Origin: Sphingomonas chungangi
GTDB taxonomy: Bacteria > Pseudomonadota > Alphaproteobacteria > Sphingomonadales > Sphingomonadaceae
Direction of reading: 5' to 3'
Length of the DNA stretch: 64,000 nt
Assembly: GCF_013778325.1 (NCBI RefSeq)
Contig: NZ_JACEIB010000026.1
Location: 186,001 to 250,000, forward strand
The notes beneath the pieces were generated by a model. That model did not search any database. It had not been told where the DNA came from and saw only the letters and a program-made list of their open reading frames with translations. Position numbers and translations under genes: made by a program. Shown here piece by piece: positions 8,961 through 18,536 of this stretch; positions within the stretch are counted from its first letter, which is position 1; each line of letters opens with the position of its first letter.

Positions 8961-10139
8961 ATGCTTATTCATCCGCTTGTCACAGACAGTGATATCCTTG
9001 CCGACCTTTGCAGCCGCCTCGCCCAAAGCCCTTATGTGGCCGTGGACACCGAGTTCATGCGCGAGAACAGCTACTGGCCGGAGCTGTGCCTGATCCAGAT
9101 CGCCGACGACAACGAGGCCGCCGCGATCGATCCCAAGGCGCCGGGCATCGACATGACACCTCTGCTCGACCTGATGGTGAACAACGAGGATGTCCTCAAG
9201 GTCTTCCACGCGGGCGGCCAGGATCTCGAGATCGTCCACAATCTGACCGGCAAGACCCCCTTCCCGCTGTTCGACACGCAGATCGCGGCGATGGCGCTGG
9301 GGATGGGAGAGCAGGTCGGTTATTCAAACCTCGTCGAGAGCTGGACCGGCGTGAAGCTGGACAAGGGCGCACGCTTCACCGACTGGGCGCGCCGCCCGCT
9401 CGACAAGCGCCAGATCGACTATGCGATCGGCGACGTCACCTATCTGGTGAAGATCTTCCCCAAGCTGCTCGATAAGCTGAAGCGCACCGGGCGCGGCGCC
9501 TGGCTCGATCAGGAGATGGAGCGGCTCGGCGATCCATCCAACTACGTCAACGAGCCCGATCAGGCGTGGCATCGCGTGAAAGTGCCGAGCCGCCGCGCCG
9601 ATGTGCTGGGGCGCCTCAAGGCGCTAGCGGCGTGGCGCGAGCGCGAGGCGCAGGGCAAGGACCTGCCGCGCGGCCGCATCATGAAGGACGAGACGCTGGC
9701 CGACATCGCCAGCCATCCGCCGCGCGAACAGAAGGACCTCGCCAAGGTGCGGGGCCTCTCGCAGAGCTGGGCCGGCAACGACATCGGCGCGCGGCTGATG
9801 GGCGCGCTGGAGGCGGCCACCAACCTTCCCGACGACGAGATGCCGGCACGCGAGGATCGCAAGCCCGGCCTCGGCAAGGACGGTGCGCTGGTGGCGGACC
9901 TGCTCAAGCTGCTGCTCAAGATCCGCGCGAAGGAGACCGACGTGGCGCCGCGCCTGATTGCCCGTTCGGACGATCTGGAACTGCTGGCGGCGGGGCGCCG
10001 CGACGGCCTCTCGATCCTCGAAGGCTGGCGCTACGAGCAGTTCGGCCGCGATGCGCTCGATCTGGTCGAGGGCCGGATGGGCTTCGCCGTGCAGAACGGC
10101 AAGCTCAAGATGACCCGGCTGGACGAAGCGGCGGAGTAA
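8961..10139 (+). CDS. rnd: Ribonuclease D
   Basis: RNase D is a 3'-5' exonuclease that trims tRNA and other stable RNA precursors. The 392-residue product has the DEDD exonuclease motifs: [10 protein letters not shown] (Exo I, about residues 24-33), [12 protein letters not shown] (Exo II) and [11 protein letters not shown] (Exo III, DEDDy type with Tyr). An HRDC domain follows (about residues 205-290). ATG 8961 follows a GGAAGG motif. The gene is divergent from aspS, with 93 bases between starts, and convergent with the DUF4142 gene. Confidence 0.95.
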   Translation: MLIHPLVTDSDILADLCSRLAQSPYVAVDTEFMRENSYWPELCLIQIADDNEAAAIDPKAPGIDMTPLLDLMVNNEDVLKVFHAGGQDLEIVHNLTGKTPFPLFDTQIAAMALGMGEQVGYSNLVESWTGVKLDKGARFTDWARRPLDKRQIDYAIGDVTYLVKIFPKLLDKLKRTGRGAWLDQEMERLGDPSNYVNEPDQAWHRVKVPSRRADVLGRLKALAAWREREAQGKDLPRGRIMKDETLADIASHPPREQKDLAKVRGLSQSWAGNDIGARLMGALEAATNLPDDEMPAREDRKPGLGKDGALVADLLKLLLKIRAKETDVAPRLIARSDDLELLAAGRRDGLSILEGWRYEQFGRDALDLVEGRMGFAVQNGKLKMTRLDEAAE

Positions 10140-10172
10140 GCGAGCCGCTCCCTTCCAGGAAGAGGGAAATAG

Positions 10173-10664
10173 TCACATCGCCATCTTGTTCAGCATGTCG
10201 ATATGGCTCTGCACCACCGGCGCGATCTTGCCGGCGGTTTCCTTGAGGTGCTTCGCCCGGCCGTCGTTGGAATAGCCCTGCATCAGCGTGAGCGCGTCGG
10301 CATGCGCCGCCTTCTGCTGGGTCACGTAGAGACTGTCCCGCGCTGCGCCCTTCGAAGCCGCGAGTGCCGCCAGATCGGATTTCTGCTTGGCTGACATCAT
10401 CGGCGGGGCAGCCTTGATGCCGTCCGCCTTGGCGGCCGCCTTCACCATGTCGGTGCTCTTGGTGTGATCGACAGTCATCTGCTTGGCGAACGCCGCGACG
10501 TCGCCATTGGTGGAGGTCGTCATGATCGCCGCCTCCTTGCGCTCCCACAGGTCGCTGGCGCCGGCCTTGGCGATGAACTGCTTGCCCGTCATGGCAGGCG
10601 CCGCAATCGCGGGGGTGGTCAGTGCGGCGAGGGTCGCGGCGCCGATCAGCAGGCGTAGGGTCAT
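10173..10664 (-). CDS. DUF4142 family periplasmic protein
   Basis: The 163-residue product has a clear signal peptide (MTLRLLIGAATLAALTTPAIAAPA). A helical domain typical of DUF4142 follows: residues start near FIAKAGASDLWERKEAAI, continue with FAKQMTVDHTKSTDMVK, and end with HIDMLNKMAM. The family resembles ferritin-like four-helix bundles. Its biochemical role is not established; many members are linked to stress or growth on surfaces. It is convergent with rnd and divergent from the patatin-like gene. Confidence 0.88.
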   Translation of the reverse strand: MTLRLLIGAATLAALTTPAIAAPAMTGKQFIAKAGASDLWERKEAAIMTTSTNGDVAAFAKQMTVDHTKSTDMVKAAAKADGIKAAPPMMSAKQKSDLAALAASKGAARDSLYVTQQKAAHADALTLMQGYSNDGRAKHLKETAGKIAPVVQSHIDMLNKMAM

Positions 10665-10795
10665 AGTGTCTCTCCTGTTCTCACGACGCTGAAACGCCTG
10701 GAAAGACGCTATTCTCCCGTGGAGAATCGAAACTGATACAGGTTGAGGACAGCCCCTTGCCGTCCGGCGCGCCGCATGCCACCTCTCGCGACAAC

Positions 10796-13117
10796 ATGCG
10801 GGAGAAGGAACTGAGGCTGGCGCTGGTCTGCTACGGCGGAATCAGCCTCGCCGTGTACATGCACGGCATCACCAAGGAGATCTGGCATCTCGCCCGCGCC
10901 AGCCGCGCCTTCACCGCCGGCGACGATTGCGAGACGGCGAGCGAGACGGTCTATCGCCGCCTGCTGGAATGCATGGGCGCGGAAGCCGACATCCACCTGC
11001 GCGTGCTGGTCGACATCATCGCGGGCGCCAGCGCGGGTGGCCTCAATGGCATCTTCCTCGCGCAAGCCATCTCGCGCGGGCAGACGCTCGATCCGCTGAC
11101 CGGGCTATGGCTGGAGAAGGCGGATGTCGAGGAACTGGTCGATCCGCAGGCGAAGGCCGGATCGCGCTTCTCCAAGCTGTGGGCGACGCCGATCGCCTGG
11201 GCCTGGGCGAGCCGGCAGGGCGGGTTGGAGGATACGGTTGAGCCCGCCGCCCGGTCGGAGGTGAAAAGCAAGCTCGGCACCTTCGTGCGCGGCCGCTGGT
11301 TCGAGCCGCCTTTCGCCGGTGCCGGCTTCACGGAGCTGATCCTCGATGCGCTCGATGCGATGGCTGCAGGGCCAGCCGGCCAGCCGCTGCTGCCGGACGG
11401 CCAGCCGCTCGACCTGATGGTTACGGTCACCGATTTCCACGGCCACCCGGAGCGCCTGCGCCTCCACTCGCCCGACGAAGTGATGGAGACCGAGCATCGC
11501 CTCACCCTCGCCTTTACCGATCGCGGCCATCGCGATGCGCAAGGCGAGCGGCTGATCGCCGACACCGCCGAACTCGCCTTCGCGGCGCGGGCGACCGCCA
11601 GCTTCCCCGGCGCCTTCCCGCCCTTCCGGGTGTGCGAACTCGACGAGGTGCTGGCCGGGCGCGAGCAGCCGTGGCTGGGCCGCGACGCCTTCCTGTCGCG
11701 CGCCCTCCCCCGTCACCACGCTGCGGGTCATGCCGAGACCGCCACGCTGATCGACGGATCGGTTCTCGCCAACGCCCCTTTCCGTCCGGCGGTCGACGCA
11801 CTGCGCAACCGCCCGGCGCGGCGCGAGATCGACCGGCGCTTCGTCTATATCGATCCCCACCCCGGAACCCGCAGCTTCCGCCTCAGCCACAGCGGCGAGG
11901 CTGAAGCGCCGGGTTTCTTCCAGACAATCTTCGGCGCGATGTCCGATATCCCGCGCGAGCAGCCGATCCGCGACAATCTGGAGACGATCGAGGGCCGATC
12001 GCGCCGCATCGAGCGGATGCGCACCCTCACCGACGCGATCCGCCCCGAGGTGGAGGCGGCCGTCGAGGAGGCACTGGGCAAGACCTTCTTCCTCGATTCG
12101 CCCACCGCCGCGCGCCTGCTGGCGTGGCGCGCGAAGGCGCACGATCGCGCCACCAAGGGGGCGGGCTATGCCTTCGCCTCCTATGGCCACCTCAAGCTCA
12201 ACACGGTGGCGGAGGAGCTGGCGATCCTGCTCCATTCTCTCGGCGGGCCGGCGCACCACCCCTCGCTTCCCATCTATCGCCACGCCATCGCCGCCTATGT
12301 CGAGGGGCAGGGCCTGCGCGATGTCCACGCTCTCTCCGCCAGCGGTGCCTCCGATGCGGCGGTGCTGTTCTTCCGTCGCCACGATCTGCGCTTCCGTATC
12401 CGCCGCCTGCGCTTCCTCGCCCGCCGGATCGAGGCGATGGAGCAGGCCGGCGAGGTGCCGCGCGAGGCGGCGCAGATCATGCGCGAAGGGCTGTTCGACG
12501 CGCTCACCCCGTATCTCGATCGCCAGTCCGACGATTTCTACGACGAGCCGATCCGCGCCGCCGCCCGCATCGCGGTGGAGCAGGCCGGCGCCGCGCTCGA
12601 CATGATCGCCGAGCGGCGCGGCCTCCAGATGCTCGATGATGCCGCCGACGAGCGCCTCGCCGCCGCCTTCAACGCGCTGCCCAAGGGCGACGCGCGGCGG
12701 CGGATGCTGCTCGCCTATCTCGGCTTCCCCTTCTACGACATCGCGGTCCTGCCGCTGCTGCAGGGCGAGGGGCTGGACGAGTTCGATCCTGTGAAGGTCG
12801 ATCGCATCGCGCCGGAGGATGCCCGCGCGATCCGCTCTGGCGGAGCGGAAGCGACGCTGAAGGGCATCCAGTTCAACAGCTTCGGCGCCTTCTTCAGCCG
12901 CGCCTATCGCGAGAACGACTATCTGTGGGGTCGCCTCCACGGCGCCGACCGGCTGATCGACATCGTCGCGTCCACACTACCGCAAGGCCGCACGTTGCGA
13001 GCGGGCGCGATCAGCGGCCTCAAGCGCGATCTGTTCCGCGCGATCCTGACGGAAGAGCGCGATCGACTGAAACACGTGCCGGAGCTGTTCGAGGCGCTGG
13101 AGCGCGAGGTAGGCTAA
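10796..13117 (+). CDS. Patatin-like phospholipase family protein
   Basis: The product, about 773 residues, belongs to the long bacterial patatin-like group (probable lipid acyl hydrolases). CYGGISLAVYMHGITKE near the N terminus supplies the oxyanion-hole Gly pair. The Ser elbow is GASAGGLNGIF (about residues 71-81), and the second half of the Ser-Asp dyad is in LIDGSVLANAPFRP (about residue 320). The long C-terminal half is helical and without a known motif. Two starts are possible: ATG 10796, chosen for proximity to the conserved region, or TTG 10757 with a GAGGA upstream. No signal peptide is seen. Confidence 0.85.
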   Translation: MREKELRLALVCYGGISLAVYMHGITKEIWHLARASRAFTAGDDCETASETVYRRLLECMGAEADIHLRVLVDIIAGASAGGLNGIFLAQAISRGQTLDPLTGLWLEKADVEELVDPQAKAGSRFSKLWATPIAWAWASRQGGLEDTVEPAARSEVKSKLGTFVRGRWFEPPFAGAGFTELILDALDAMAAGPAGQPLLPDGQPLDLMVTVTDFHGHPERLRLHSPDEVMETEHRLTLAFTDRGHRDAQGERLIADTAELAFAARATASFPGAFPPFRVCELDEVLAGREQPWLGRDAFLSRALPRHHAAGHAETATLIDGSVLANAPFRPAVDALRNRPARREIDRRFVYIDPHPGTRSFRLSHSGEAEAPGFFQTIFGAMSDIPREQPIRDNLETIEGRSRRIERMRTLTDAIRPEVEAAVEEALGKTFFLDSPTAARLLAWRAKAHDRATKGAGYAFASYGHLKLNTVAEELAILLHSLGGPAHHPSLPIYRHAIAAYVEGQGLRDVHALSASGASDAAVLFFRRHDLRFRIRRLRFLARRIEAMEQAGEVPREAAQIMREGLFDALTPYLDRQSDDFYDEPIRAAARIAVEQAGAALDMIAERRGLQMLDDAADERLAAAFNALPKGDARRRMLLAYLGFPFYDIAVLPLLQGEGLDEFDPVKVDRIAPEDARAIRSGGAEATLKGIQFNSFGAFFSRAYRENDYLWGRLHGADRLIDIVASTLPQGRTLRAGAISGLKRDLFRAILTEERDRLKHVPELFEALEREVG

Positions 13118-13158
13118 GGGACTCGCATCGCGGAACGATCGCGCTTAGGCTCCGCCTC

Positions 13159-13473
13159 ATGCAGTTTCTCAAGACCCTGTTCTGGGTGGTGCTGGCGGTG
13201 GTCGCCGTGGTGTTCGCCATGCGCAACTGGACGCCGGTGCAGGTCAGCCTGTGGGGCGGCCTCATCGTCGAGGCCAAGCTCCCGATCCTCGTCTTCGGCG
13301 CGTTCCTGATCGGCTTCCTGCCGACCTTCGGCTGGCACCGCGCCTCGCGCTGGCGGATGCAGCGCCGGATCGAAAGCCACGAACGCGCGATCGCCGACAT
13401 CAACCGGATCGAACCCGCCCCCGTCTTGACGCCGGCCGCCGCCTCGACCATCGAGCCGCCTGCCCAATCATGA
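13159..13473 (+). CDS. lapA: LapA-like (DUF1049) small inner-membrane protein
   Basis: The 104-residue product has two hydrophobic helices (about residues 4-20 and 44-61) with AMRNWTPVQVSLWGG between them. This is the DUF1049/LapA layout; LapA acts with LapB in controlling lipopolysaccharide synthesis in enterobacteria. A basic segment, RWRMQRRIESHERAI, follows and a Pro/Ala-rich tail ends it. The stop overlaps the pyrF start as ATGA. No lapB neighbour is visible, although lapA-pyrF adjacency is common in related genomes. Confidence 0.78.
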   Translation: MQFLKTLFWVVLAVVAVVFAMRNWTPVQVSLWGGLIVEAKLPILVFGAFLIGFLPTFGWHRASRWRMQRRIESHERAIADINRIEPAPVLTPAAASTIEPPAQS

Positions 13474-14150
13474 CCTACCGATCCCCCATCTTCGTCGCGC
13501 TCGACACGCCCGAGATCGAGCATGCCAAGGCGCTCGCCGCCAAGGTCCGCCACCATGTCGGCGGTATCAAGCTCGGGCTCGAATTCTTCGCCGCCAACGG
13601 CCGCCCCGGCGTGCGCGAGATGGCGGCGCTCGGCCTGCCGATCTTCCTCGATCTGAAGCTTCACGACATTCCCAACACGGTCGGCAAGGCGATGCACGCG
13701 CTGGCCTCGCTGGAACCGGCGATCGTGACGGTCCACGCCTCGGGCGGCCGCGCGATGATGGAGGATGCCAAGGCAGCCGCCCCGCTCGGCACCAAGGTGG
13801 TGGGCGTGACGATGCTGACCTCGCTCGACGAGAGCGACATCGACGCGGTCGGTTTCCGCGGCAACGCGCACGACCAGGTGACGCGGCTGACAGCGCTCGC
13901 CCGCGAGGCGGGGCTGGATGGCGTGGTCTGCTCGGGTGCCGAGGTGAAGGCCGCCAAGAAGCTCTGGCCGGGCGGCTTCTTCGTCGTGCCCGGCGTCCGG
14001 CCTGCCGATGGCCCGGTCGGCGACCAGAAGCGCGTGGTGACGCCGCGCCAGGCGCTCGATCACGGCGCCTCTGTGCTGGTCATCGGCCGCCCGATCACCA
14101 AGGCCGAGGACCCCGACATCGCCGCCCGCGCGATCGAGGCGACGCTCTAG
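13470..14150 (+). CDS. pyrF: Orotidine 5'-phosphate decarboxylase
   Basis: PyrF converts OMP to UMP, the last step of pyrimidine synthesis. The 226-residue product has IFVALDTPE at the N terminus and the catalytic LDLKLHDIPNTV (about residues 57-68) with the Asp-Lys-Asp array. VHASGG follows, then VVPGVRP and VIGRPITKAEDP, which bind phosphate. The ATG overlaps the lapA stop by four bases. It converges with the photolyase gene, with three bases between them. Confidence 0.97.
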   Translation: MTYRSPIFVALDTPEIEHAKALAAKVRHHVGGIKLGLEFFAANGRPGVREMAALGLPIFLDLKLHDIPNTVGKAMHALASLEPAIVTVHASGGRAMMEDAKAAAPLGTKVVGVTMLTSLDESDIDAVGFRGNAHDQVTRLTALAREAGLDGVVCSGAEVKAAKKLWPGGFFVVPGVRPADGPVGDQKRVVTPRQALDHGASVLVIGRPITKAEDPDIAARAIEATL

Positions 14151-14153
14151 GCG

Positions 14154-15524
14154 TCACTTCGTCTTGCGATAGGCCGCCAGCGACCGTTCGCGCGCTTCCC
14201 GGTGGCCGATCAGCTTCTCCGGATAGTCTTCCGGCCGGCAGCCGGCATCCTCGGGATCGTGGATGACGTCATCGTCCAGATCGCGCAGCTCCGGCACCCA
14301 CTCGCGGATATAGTCCGCCGCGTCGAACTTCTCCGACTGGCTGAGCGGCGCCATGATGCGCGGGAACATGTTGGAATCGACGCCGGTTCCCGCCGTCCAC
14401 TGCCAGTTGACCGAGTTGTTGCCGTAATCGGCATCGACCAGGCAGTCCCAGAACCAGCGCTCGCCCTCGCGCCAGTCGATCAGCAGGTGCTTGATCAGGA
14501 AGCTGGCGGCGATCATCCGCACGCGATTGTGCATCCAGCCCGTCGCCCAGAGCTGGCGCATGCCCGCATCGACGATCGGGTAGCCGGTGCGCCCCCGCTG
14601 CCAGGCACGCAGATCGGACTTCGCCGCCTTGCCGGTGCGCCACGGCATCTTGTCGAACTGCTCGCGCGTGCTCTTCCGCCCCACATCGGGATATTGCAAC
14701 AGGATGCCCTGCGCATAATCGCGCCAGCCGATTTCGCCGAGGAAGGTGCGCACCGATCCGCCTTCGCCCGCCACGCGATGCCATATCTGGCGTGGCGTGA
14801 TCTCCCCGAAATGCAGATGCGGCGAAAGGCGCGAGGTTCCCTCCCGCGACGGCAGGTTGCGCGTCGCCTCGTAATCCGCCGCCTCGCCGACGAACTGGTC
14901 GAGCCGCTTGCGCGCGCCATCCTCACCCGGCTCCCAATCGGAGAAGCCGGTCGCCCAGTCCGGCTTGGATGGAAGCAGGCCCCATGATCCCAGCGCTTCG
15001 GTGGTCGGCCATTTCGAGGGTGTCGGGATCTTCGTCGGAGAGCGGACAGGATCGTCCGGCGGCATATGATGCGAGAGCGCGCGCCAGAAAGGCGTATAGA
15101 TCTTGAACGGCTTGCCAGCCCCGGTGGTAATCGATCCCGGCGGCGCCAGCTGGTTGCCGTCATGCAGGCAGAGATCGAGTGTCTTCGCCAGATTCTCCTC
15201 GGCCTTCGCCCACCACGGCTCGTAATGGCGGATGGCGTGGACGGCCTTCGCGCCTGTGTCCTCTGCAAGCTTCGCCAGCATCTCAGCCGCATTGCCCCGC
15301 CGCAGGATCAGCCGCGATCCCTTGTCGCGCAACGCCTTGCCGAGCGCGGTCAGGCTGCGATGCAGCCACCAGCGCGAGGCGCCGCCCATCGTATGGTCGC
15401 CAGGGCCGTCATCGTCGAGCACATAGACCGGGATCACCGGCCCATCATGGCAGGCGGCGACGAGAGCGGGCTGATCGGACAGGCGCAGGTCCTGCCGGAA
15501 CCAGAGGATGACAGGCTTGGTCAT
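14154..15524 (-). CDS. phr: Deoxyribodipyrimidine photolyase
   Basis: This enzyme repairs UV-induced cyclobutane pyrimidine dimers using blue light and FAD. The 456-residue product has the N-terminal Rossmann-type antenna domain (ILWFRQDLRLSDQPAL). The C-terminal FAD domain has RLSPHLHFGEITPRQIW, EIGWRDYAQ, RGRTGYPIVDAGMRQLWATG and DADYGNNSVNWQW. These are the hallmarks of class I CPD photolyases. The antenna chromophore cannot be told. It lies just downstream of korB on the same strand, with 14 bases between them. Confidence 0.95.
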   Translation of the reverse strand: MTKPVILWFRQDLRLSDQPALVAACHDGPVIPVYVLDDDGPGDHTMGGASRWWLHRSLTALGKALRDKGSRLILRRGNAAEMLAKLAEDTGAKAVHAIRHYEPWWAKAEENLAKTLDLCLHDGNQLAPPGSITTGAGKPFKIYTPFWRALSHHMPPDDPVRSPTKIPTPSKWPTTEALGSWGLLPSKPDWATGFSDWEPGEDGARKRLDQFVGEAADYEATRNLPSREGTSRLSPHLHFGEITPRQIWHRVAGEGGSVRTFLGEIGWRDYAQGILLQYPDVGRKSTREQFDKMPWRTGKAAKSDLRAWQRGRTGYPIVDAGMRQLWATGWMHNRVRMIAASFLIKHLLIDWREGERWFWDCLVDADYGNNSVNWQWTAGTGVDSNMFPRIMAPLSQSEKFDAADYIREWVPELRDLDDDVIHDPEDAGCRPEDYPEKLIGHREARERSLAAYRKTK

Positions 15525-15538
15525 CCGTCTTCAAGCGC

Positions 15539-16570
15539 TCACTCGGCGCGCGGTTCCTTGTCGACCATCCAGGTCTGGCCCTTGCCGATCAGCGTCTGGA
15601 GATCGGCCGCCTTGCCTTCGGAGGCCTTGGCGTTCTGCTCGACGACCGCGCTCTCGAAGGTCGGCGCCGGGCTGTTGTAGATCGTGCCGAGCGCGACCGG
15701 ATAGGCGCCGAACGGCATTTCGACGAGCATGTGGGCGATACCACGGTTGGTCTCGTCATGCACGATCACGGCCGCCGCCTGCCAGTCGCCGTCGGTGACA
15801 TCGACTACCTTGAGCGTCAGCGTGTTTACGTCGAGCGTCAGACCTTTGGCGCCGCCATCGAACAGCATCGGCTTGCCGTTCTCCAGCCAGAGCTGCTTGG
15901 CGCCAGCCTGCGCCTTCTCGGTGAAGGGGGCGAACACTTCGTCATTGTAGACGATGCAATTCTGGAAGATCTCGACGAAGCTCGCGCCCTTGTGGGCATG
16001 CGCCGCCTTGAGGACCGTAGGCAGGTTCTTGTGCACGTCGATGCCGCGGGCGACGAAGCGCGCGCCCGATCCGAGCGCGAAGGCGCAGGGATTGGCCGGA
16101 CGATCGACCGATCCGAACGGCGTCGACGGCGAACGCGTGCCGACCCGGCTCGTCGGAGAATATTGTCCTTTCGTAAGGCCGTATATCTCGTTGTTGAAGA
16201 GCAATATCTGGCAATCGAGATTGCGGCGCAGCAGGTGCATCGTATGGTTGCCGCCAATCGACAAGGCATCGCCGTCGCCGGTGATGATCCATACGTCGAG
16301 ATCGGGATTGGCGAGCTTGATCCCCGTCGCCACCGCCGGCGCGCGACCGTGGATGGTGTGGAAACCGTATGTTTCCATATAATAAGGGAAGCGAGAAGAG
16401 CATCCTATACCGCTGACGAATACCGTGTTTTCAGGTTTGACGCCCAATTCTGGCATGGTGCGCTGGACCGCCTTGAGCACGGCATAATCGCCGCAGCCCG
16501 GGCACCAGCGAACTTCCTGATCGGTCTCCCAGTCCTTGGGCTTCGAAACGAAGGGAGTCATGTCGTTCAT
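15539..16570 (-). CDS. korB: 2-oxoacid:ferredoxin oxidoreductase beta subunit
   Basis: The beta subunit binds thiamine diphosphate and, with KorA, oxidises a 2-oxoacid (probably 2-oxoglutarate) to the acyl-CoA. The 343-residue product has CPGCGDYAVLKAVQ near residue 23 (with cysteines that may bind a cluster) and GIGCSSRFPYYM. The ThDP/Mg motif is GDGDALSIGGNH, followed by NNEIYGLTKGQYSPTS. Its start overlaps the korA stop as ATGA, so the pair is translationally coupled. No ferredoxin gene is adjacent. Confidence 0.9.
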   Translation of the reverse strand: MNDMTPFVSKPKDWETDQEVRWCPGCGDYAVLKAVQRTMPELGVKPENTVFVSGIGCSSRFPYYMETYGFHTIHGRAPAVATGIKLANPDLDVWIITGDGDALSIGGNHTMHLLRRNLDCQILLFNNEIYGLTKGQYSPTSRVGTRSPSTPFGSVDRPANPCAFALGSGARFVARGIDVHKNLPTVLKAAHAHKGASFVEIFQNCIVYNDEVFAPFTEKAQAGAKQLWLENGKPMLFDGGAKGLTLDVNTLTLKVVDVTDGDWQAAAVIVHDETNRGIAHMLVEMPFGAYPVALGTIYNSPAPTFESAVVEQNAKASEGKAADLQTLIGKGQTWMVDKEPRAE

Positions 16571-18462
16571 GCGAGCGCACTTTCGATGGCGGCTTCGATC
16601 TCCGCAATGCGGAAGGGCTGGCCGGAGACCTTGTTGAGCGGGCGGGCGTCGACGAGATATTGATCGCGCAGCACGGTCTTGAGCTGGCCGGTATTCATTT
16701 CGGGCACGAGGATCCTGCCATAACTTCTTAGTAAGTCGCCGAGGTTGCCCGGCATCGGCCAGATATGGCGAAGATGGATATGGCTGACGTCCAGTCCTTT
16801 GGATCGAGCCCGGCGCACCGCCTGGTGGATCGGCCCGAAGGTCGATCCCCAGCCGATCACGACCAGCTTCGAACCTTTCTCACCGAGGGTCACGTCCTGA
16901 GACGGGATGTAAGCAGCGATACCGTCCACCTTGTCCTTGCGGGCATCGGTCATCGCCTGATGGTTGGCGGGGGCGTAATCGATGTTGCCGGTGTCGATCT
17001 TCTTCTCGATGCCACCAATGCGATGGAGCAAACCGGGCGTACCGGGCTTCACCCACGGTCGTGCGCCCTTCGGGTCGCGCGCATATGGCAGGAACTTCCC
17101 GCCCTCGGCCGGGGCGTCCGTGCGGAACGCCACCGGGAACGGTGCATAGCCGCCCATATCCGGCACCTTCCACGGCTCCGCGGCATTGGCGATATAGCCG
17201 TCCGTCAGCAGCATCACCGGCGTCATGAACTGAGTCGCGATCCTACAGGCCTCAATCGCGCAATCGAAGGCGTCAGCTGGCGAGCGCGCGGCGATCACCG
17301 GCATCGGCGCGTCGCCATTTCTGCCGTAAACTGCTTGATATAGATCCGATTGCTCGGTCTTGGTGGGAAGCCCGGTCGATGGCCCCCCACGCTGGCTGTT
17401 CACCACGATCAGCGGCAGCTCGGTCATGATCGCGAGGCCAATCGCCTCCCCTTTCAGCGCGATGCCAGGGCCGGACGAAGAGGTGACGCCCAGCTTGCCC
17501 GCATAAGAGGCACCGATCGCGCTCGCCACGGCGGCGATTTCGTCCTCGGCCTGGAAGGTGGTGACGCCATATTCCTTGAGGCGCGACAGGTGGTGCAGGA
17601 TCGCCGACGCCGGGGTGATCGGATAGCCGCCGAAAAACATGTCGACGCCCGCCAGCTTCGATCCCGCCACGAGGCCGAGCGAGATCGCCTCGGCGCCCGT
17701 CACAGTGCGATAAAGGCCCGGCTCGGCCGGTGCGGGGGCGACGCTGTGCTGCTGGAGCCCGGCAACGTCGCCGCCGATCTCCGCCGTCTCGCCGAAGGCA
17801 TGGCCCGCATTGAGCGCGGCGATATTGGCCTCGGCCAGTTCGGGCGCCTTGGCGAATTTGGTCTTGAGCCAGTCGACCAGCGGCGCGCGATCGCGATCGA
17901 ACATCCAGAGCGCCAGCCCCAGCGTCCACATGTTCTTACAGCGCAGCGCCTCTTTGTTGCCGAGCCCGAAGGGCTTCACGGCATCAAGGGTGAGCTGCGA
18001 GATGTTAAGCTTGAACAACTGCCATTTGGCTAGGCTGCCGTCGGTGAGCGGATTGCCGCCTTCCGCATAGCCCGCCTTGGCGAGGTTCCGCGCGGTGAAC
18101 TCGCCTTCGTCGGCGATGATCAGGCCGCCCGCCTTGAGGGCATCGACATTGGTTTTCAGCGCCGCCGGGTTCATCGCCACCAGCACGTCGGGCTGGTCGC
18201 CGGCCGTCTCGATCGCGGTCGAGCCGAAATTGATCTGGAAGGCGGAGACGCCGAAGGTGGTACCCTGCGGCGCGCGGATCTCGGCGGGGAAATCGGGGAA
18301 GGTGGCGAGGTCGTTGCCGGCGAGCGCAGTGGAGAGCGTGAACTGCCCTCCGGTCAGTTGCATGCCGTCGCCCGAATCTCCGGCGAAGCGGACGACGATC
18401 GATTCCGGCGCGGGATGCGCATGCGCTTCTTCGGGAGTCAGCTCGCGCGTGGCTGTGGCCAT
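16567..18462 (-). CDS. korA: 2-oxoacid:ferredoxin oxidoreductase alpha subunit (gamma-alpha fusion)
   Basis: The 631-residue product joins an N-terminal gamma domain (VRFAGDSGDGMQLTGGQF, about residues 25-42) with the alpha pyrimidine-binding domain. The alpha domain begins near residue 215 (GSKLAGVDMFFGGYPITPAS) and contains SSSGPGIALKGEAIGLA and NSQRGGPSTGLPTKTEQSDL. This fused form is usual for 2-oxoglutarate or pyruvate oxidoreductases of aerobic Proteobacteria and Actinobacteria. The start at 18462 gives METMATATREL or a nearby Met. Preference for 2-oxoglutarate is an inference from the fusion type. Confidence 0.9.
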   Translation of the reverse strand: MATATRELTPEEAHAHPAPESIVVRFAGDSGDGMQLTGGQFTLSTALAGNDLATFPDFPAEIRAPQGTTFGVSAFQINFGSTAIETAGDQPDVLVAMNPAALKTNVDALKAGGLIIADEGEFTARNLAKAGYAEGGNPLTDGSLAKWQLFKLNISQLTLDAVKPFGLGNKEALRCKNMWTLGLALWMFDRDRAPLVDWLKTKFAKAPELAEANIAALNAGHAFGETAEIGGDVAGLQQHSVAPAPAEPGLYRTVTGAEAISLGLVAGSKLAGVDMFFGGYPITPASAILHHLSRLKEYGVTTFQAEDEIAAVASAIGASYAGKLGVTSSSGPGIALKGEAIGLAIMTELPLIVVNSQRGGPSTGLPTKTEQSDLYQAVYGRNGDAPMPVIAARSPADAFDCAIEACRIATQFMTPVMLLTDGYIANAAEPWKVPDMGGYAPFPVAFRTDAPAEGGKFLPYARDPKGARPWVKPGTPGLLHRIGGIEKKIDTGNIDYAPANHQAMTDARKDKVDGIAAYIPSQDVTLGEKGSKLVVIGWGSTFGPIHQAVRRARSKGLDVSHIHLRHIWPMPGNLGDLLRSYGRILVPEMNTGQLKTVLRDQYLVDARPLNKVSGQPFRIAEIEAAIESALA

Positions 18463-18536
18463 AGTTTCAACACCCTCATGTCGCCGGCGCTTGCAGCGCT
18501 CTTGCAGGGATGAAGGTAGGCCCGCGCGCCCGCTGG

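Noticed and set aside
10141-10172. Terminator between rnd and the DUF4142 gene
   Set aside because: The inverted arms around TCCCTTCC/GGAAGAGGGA are short and imperfect, with no T-tract.
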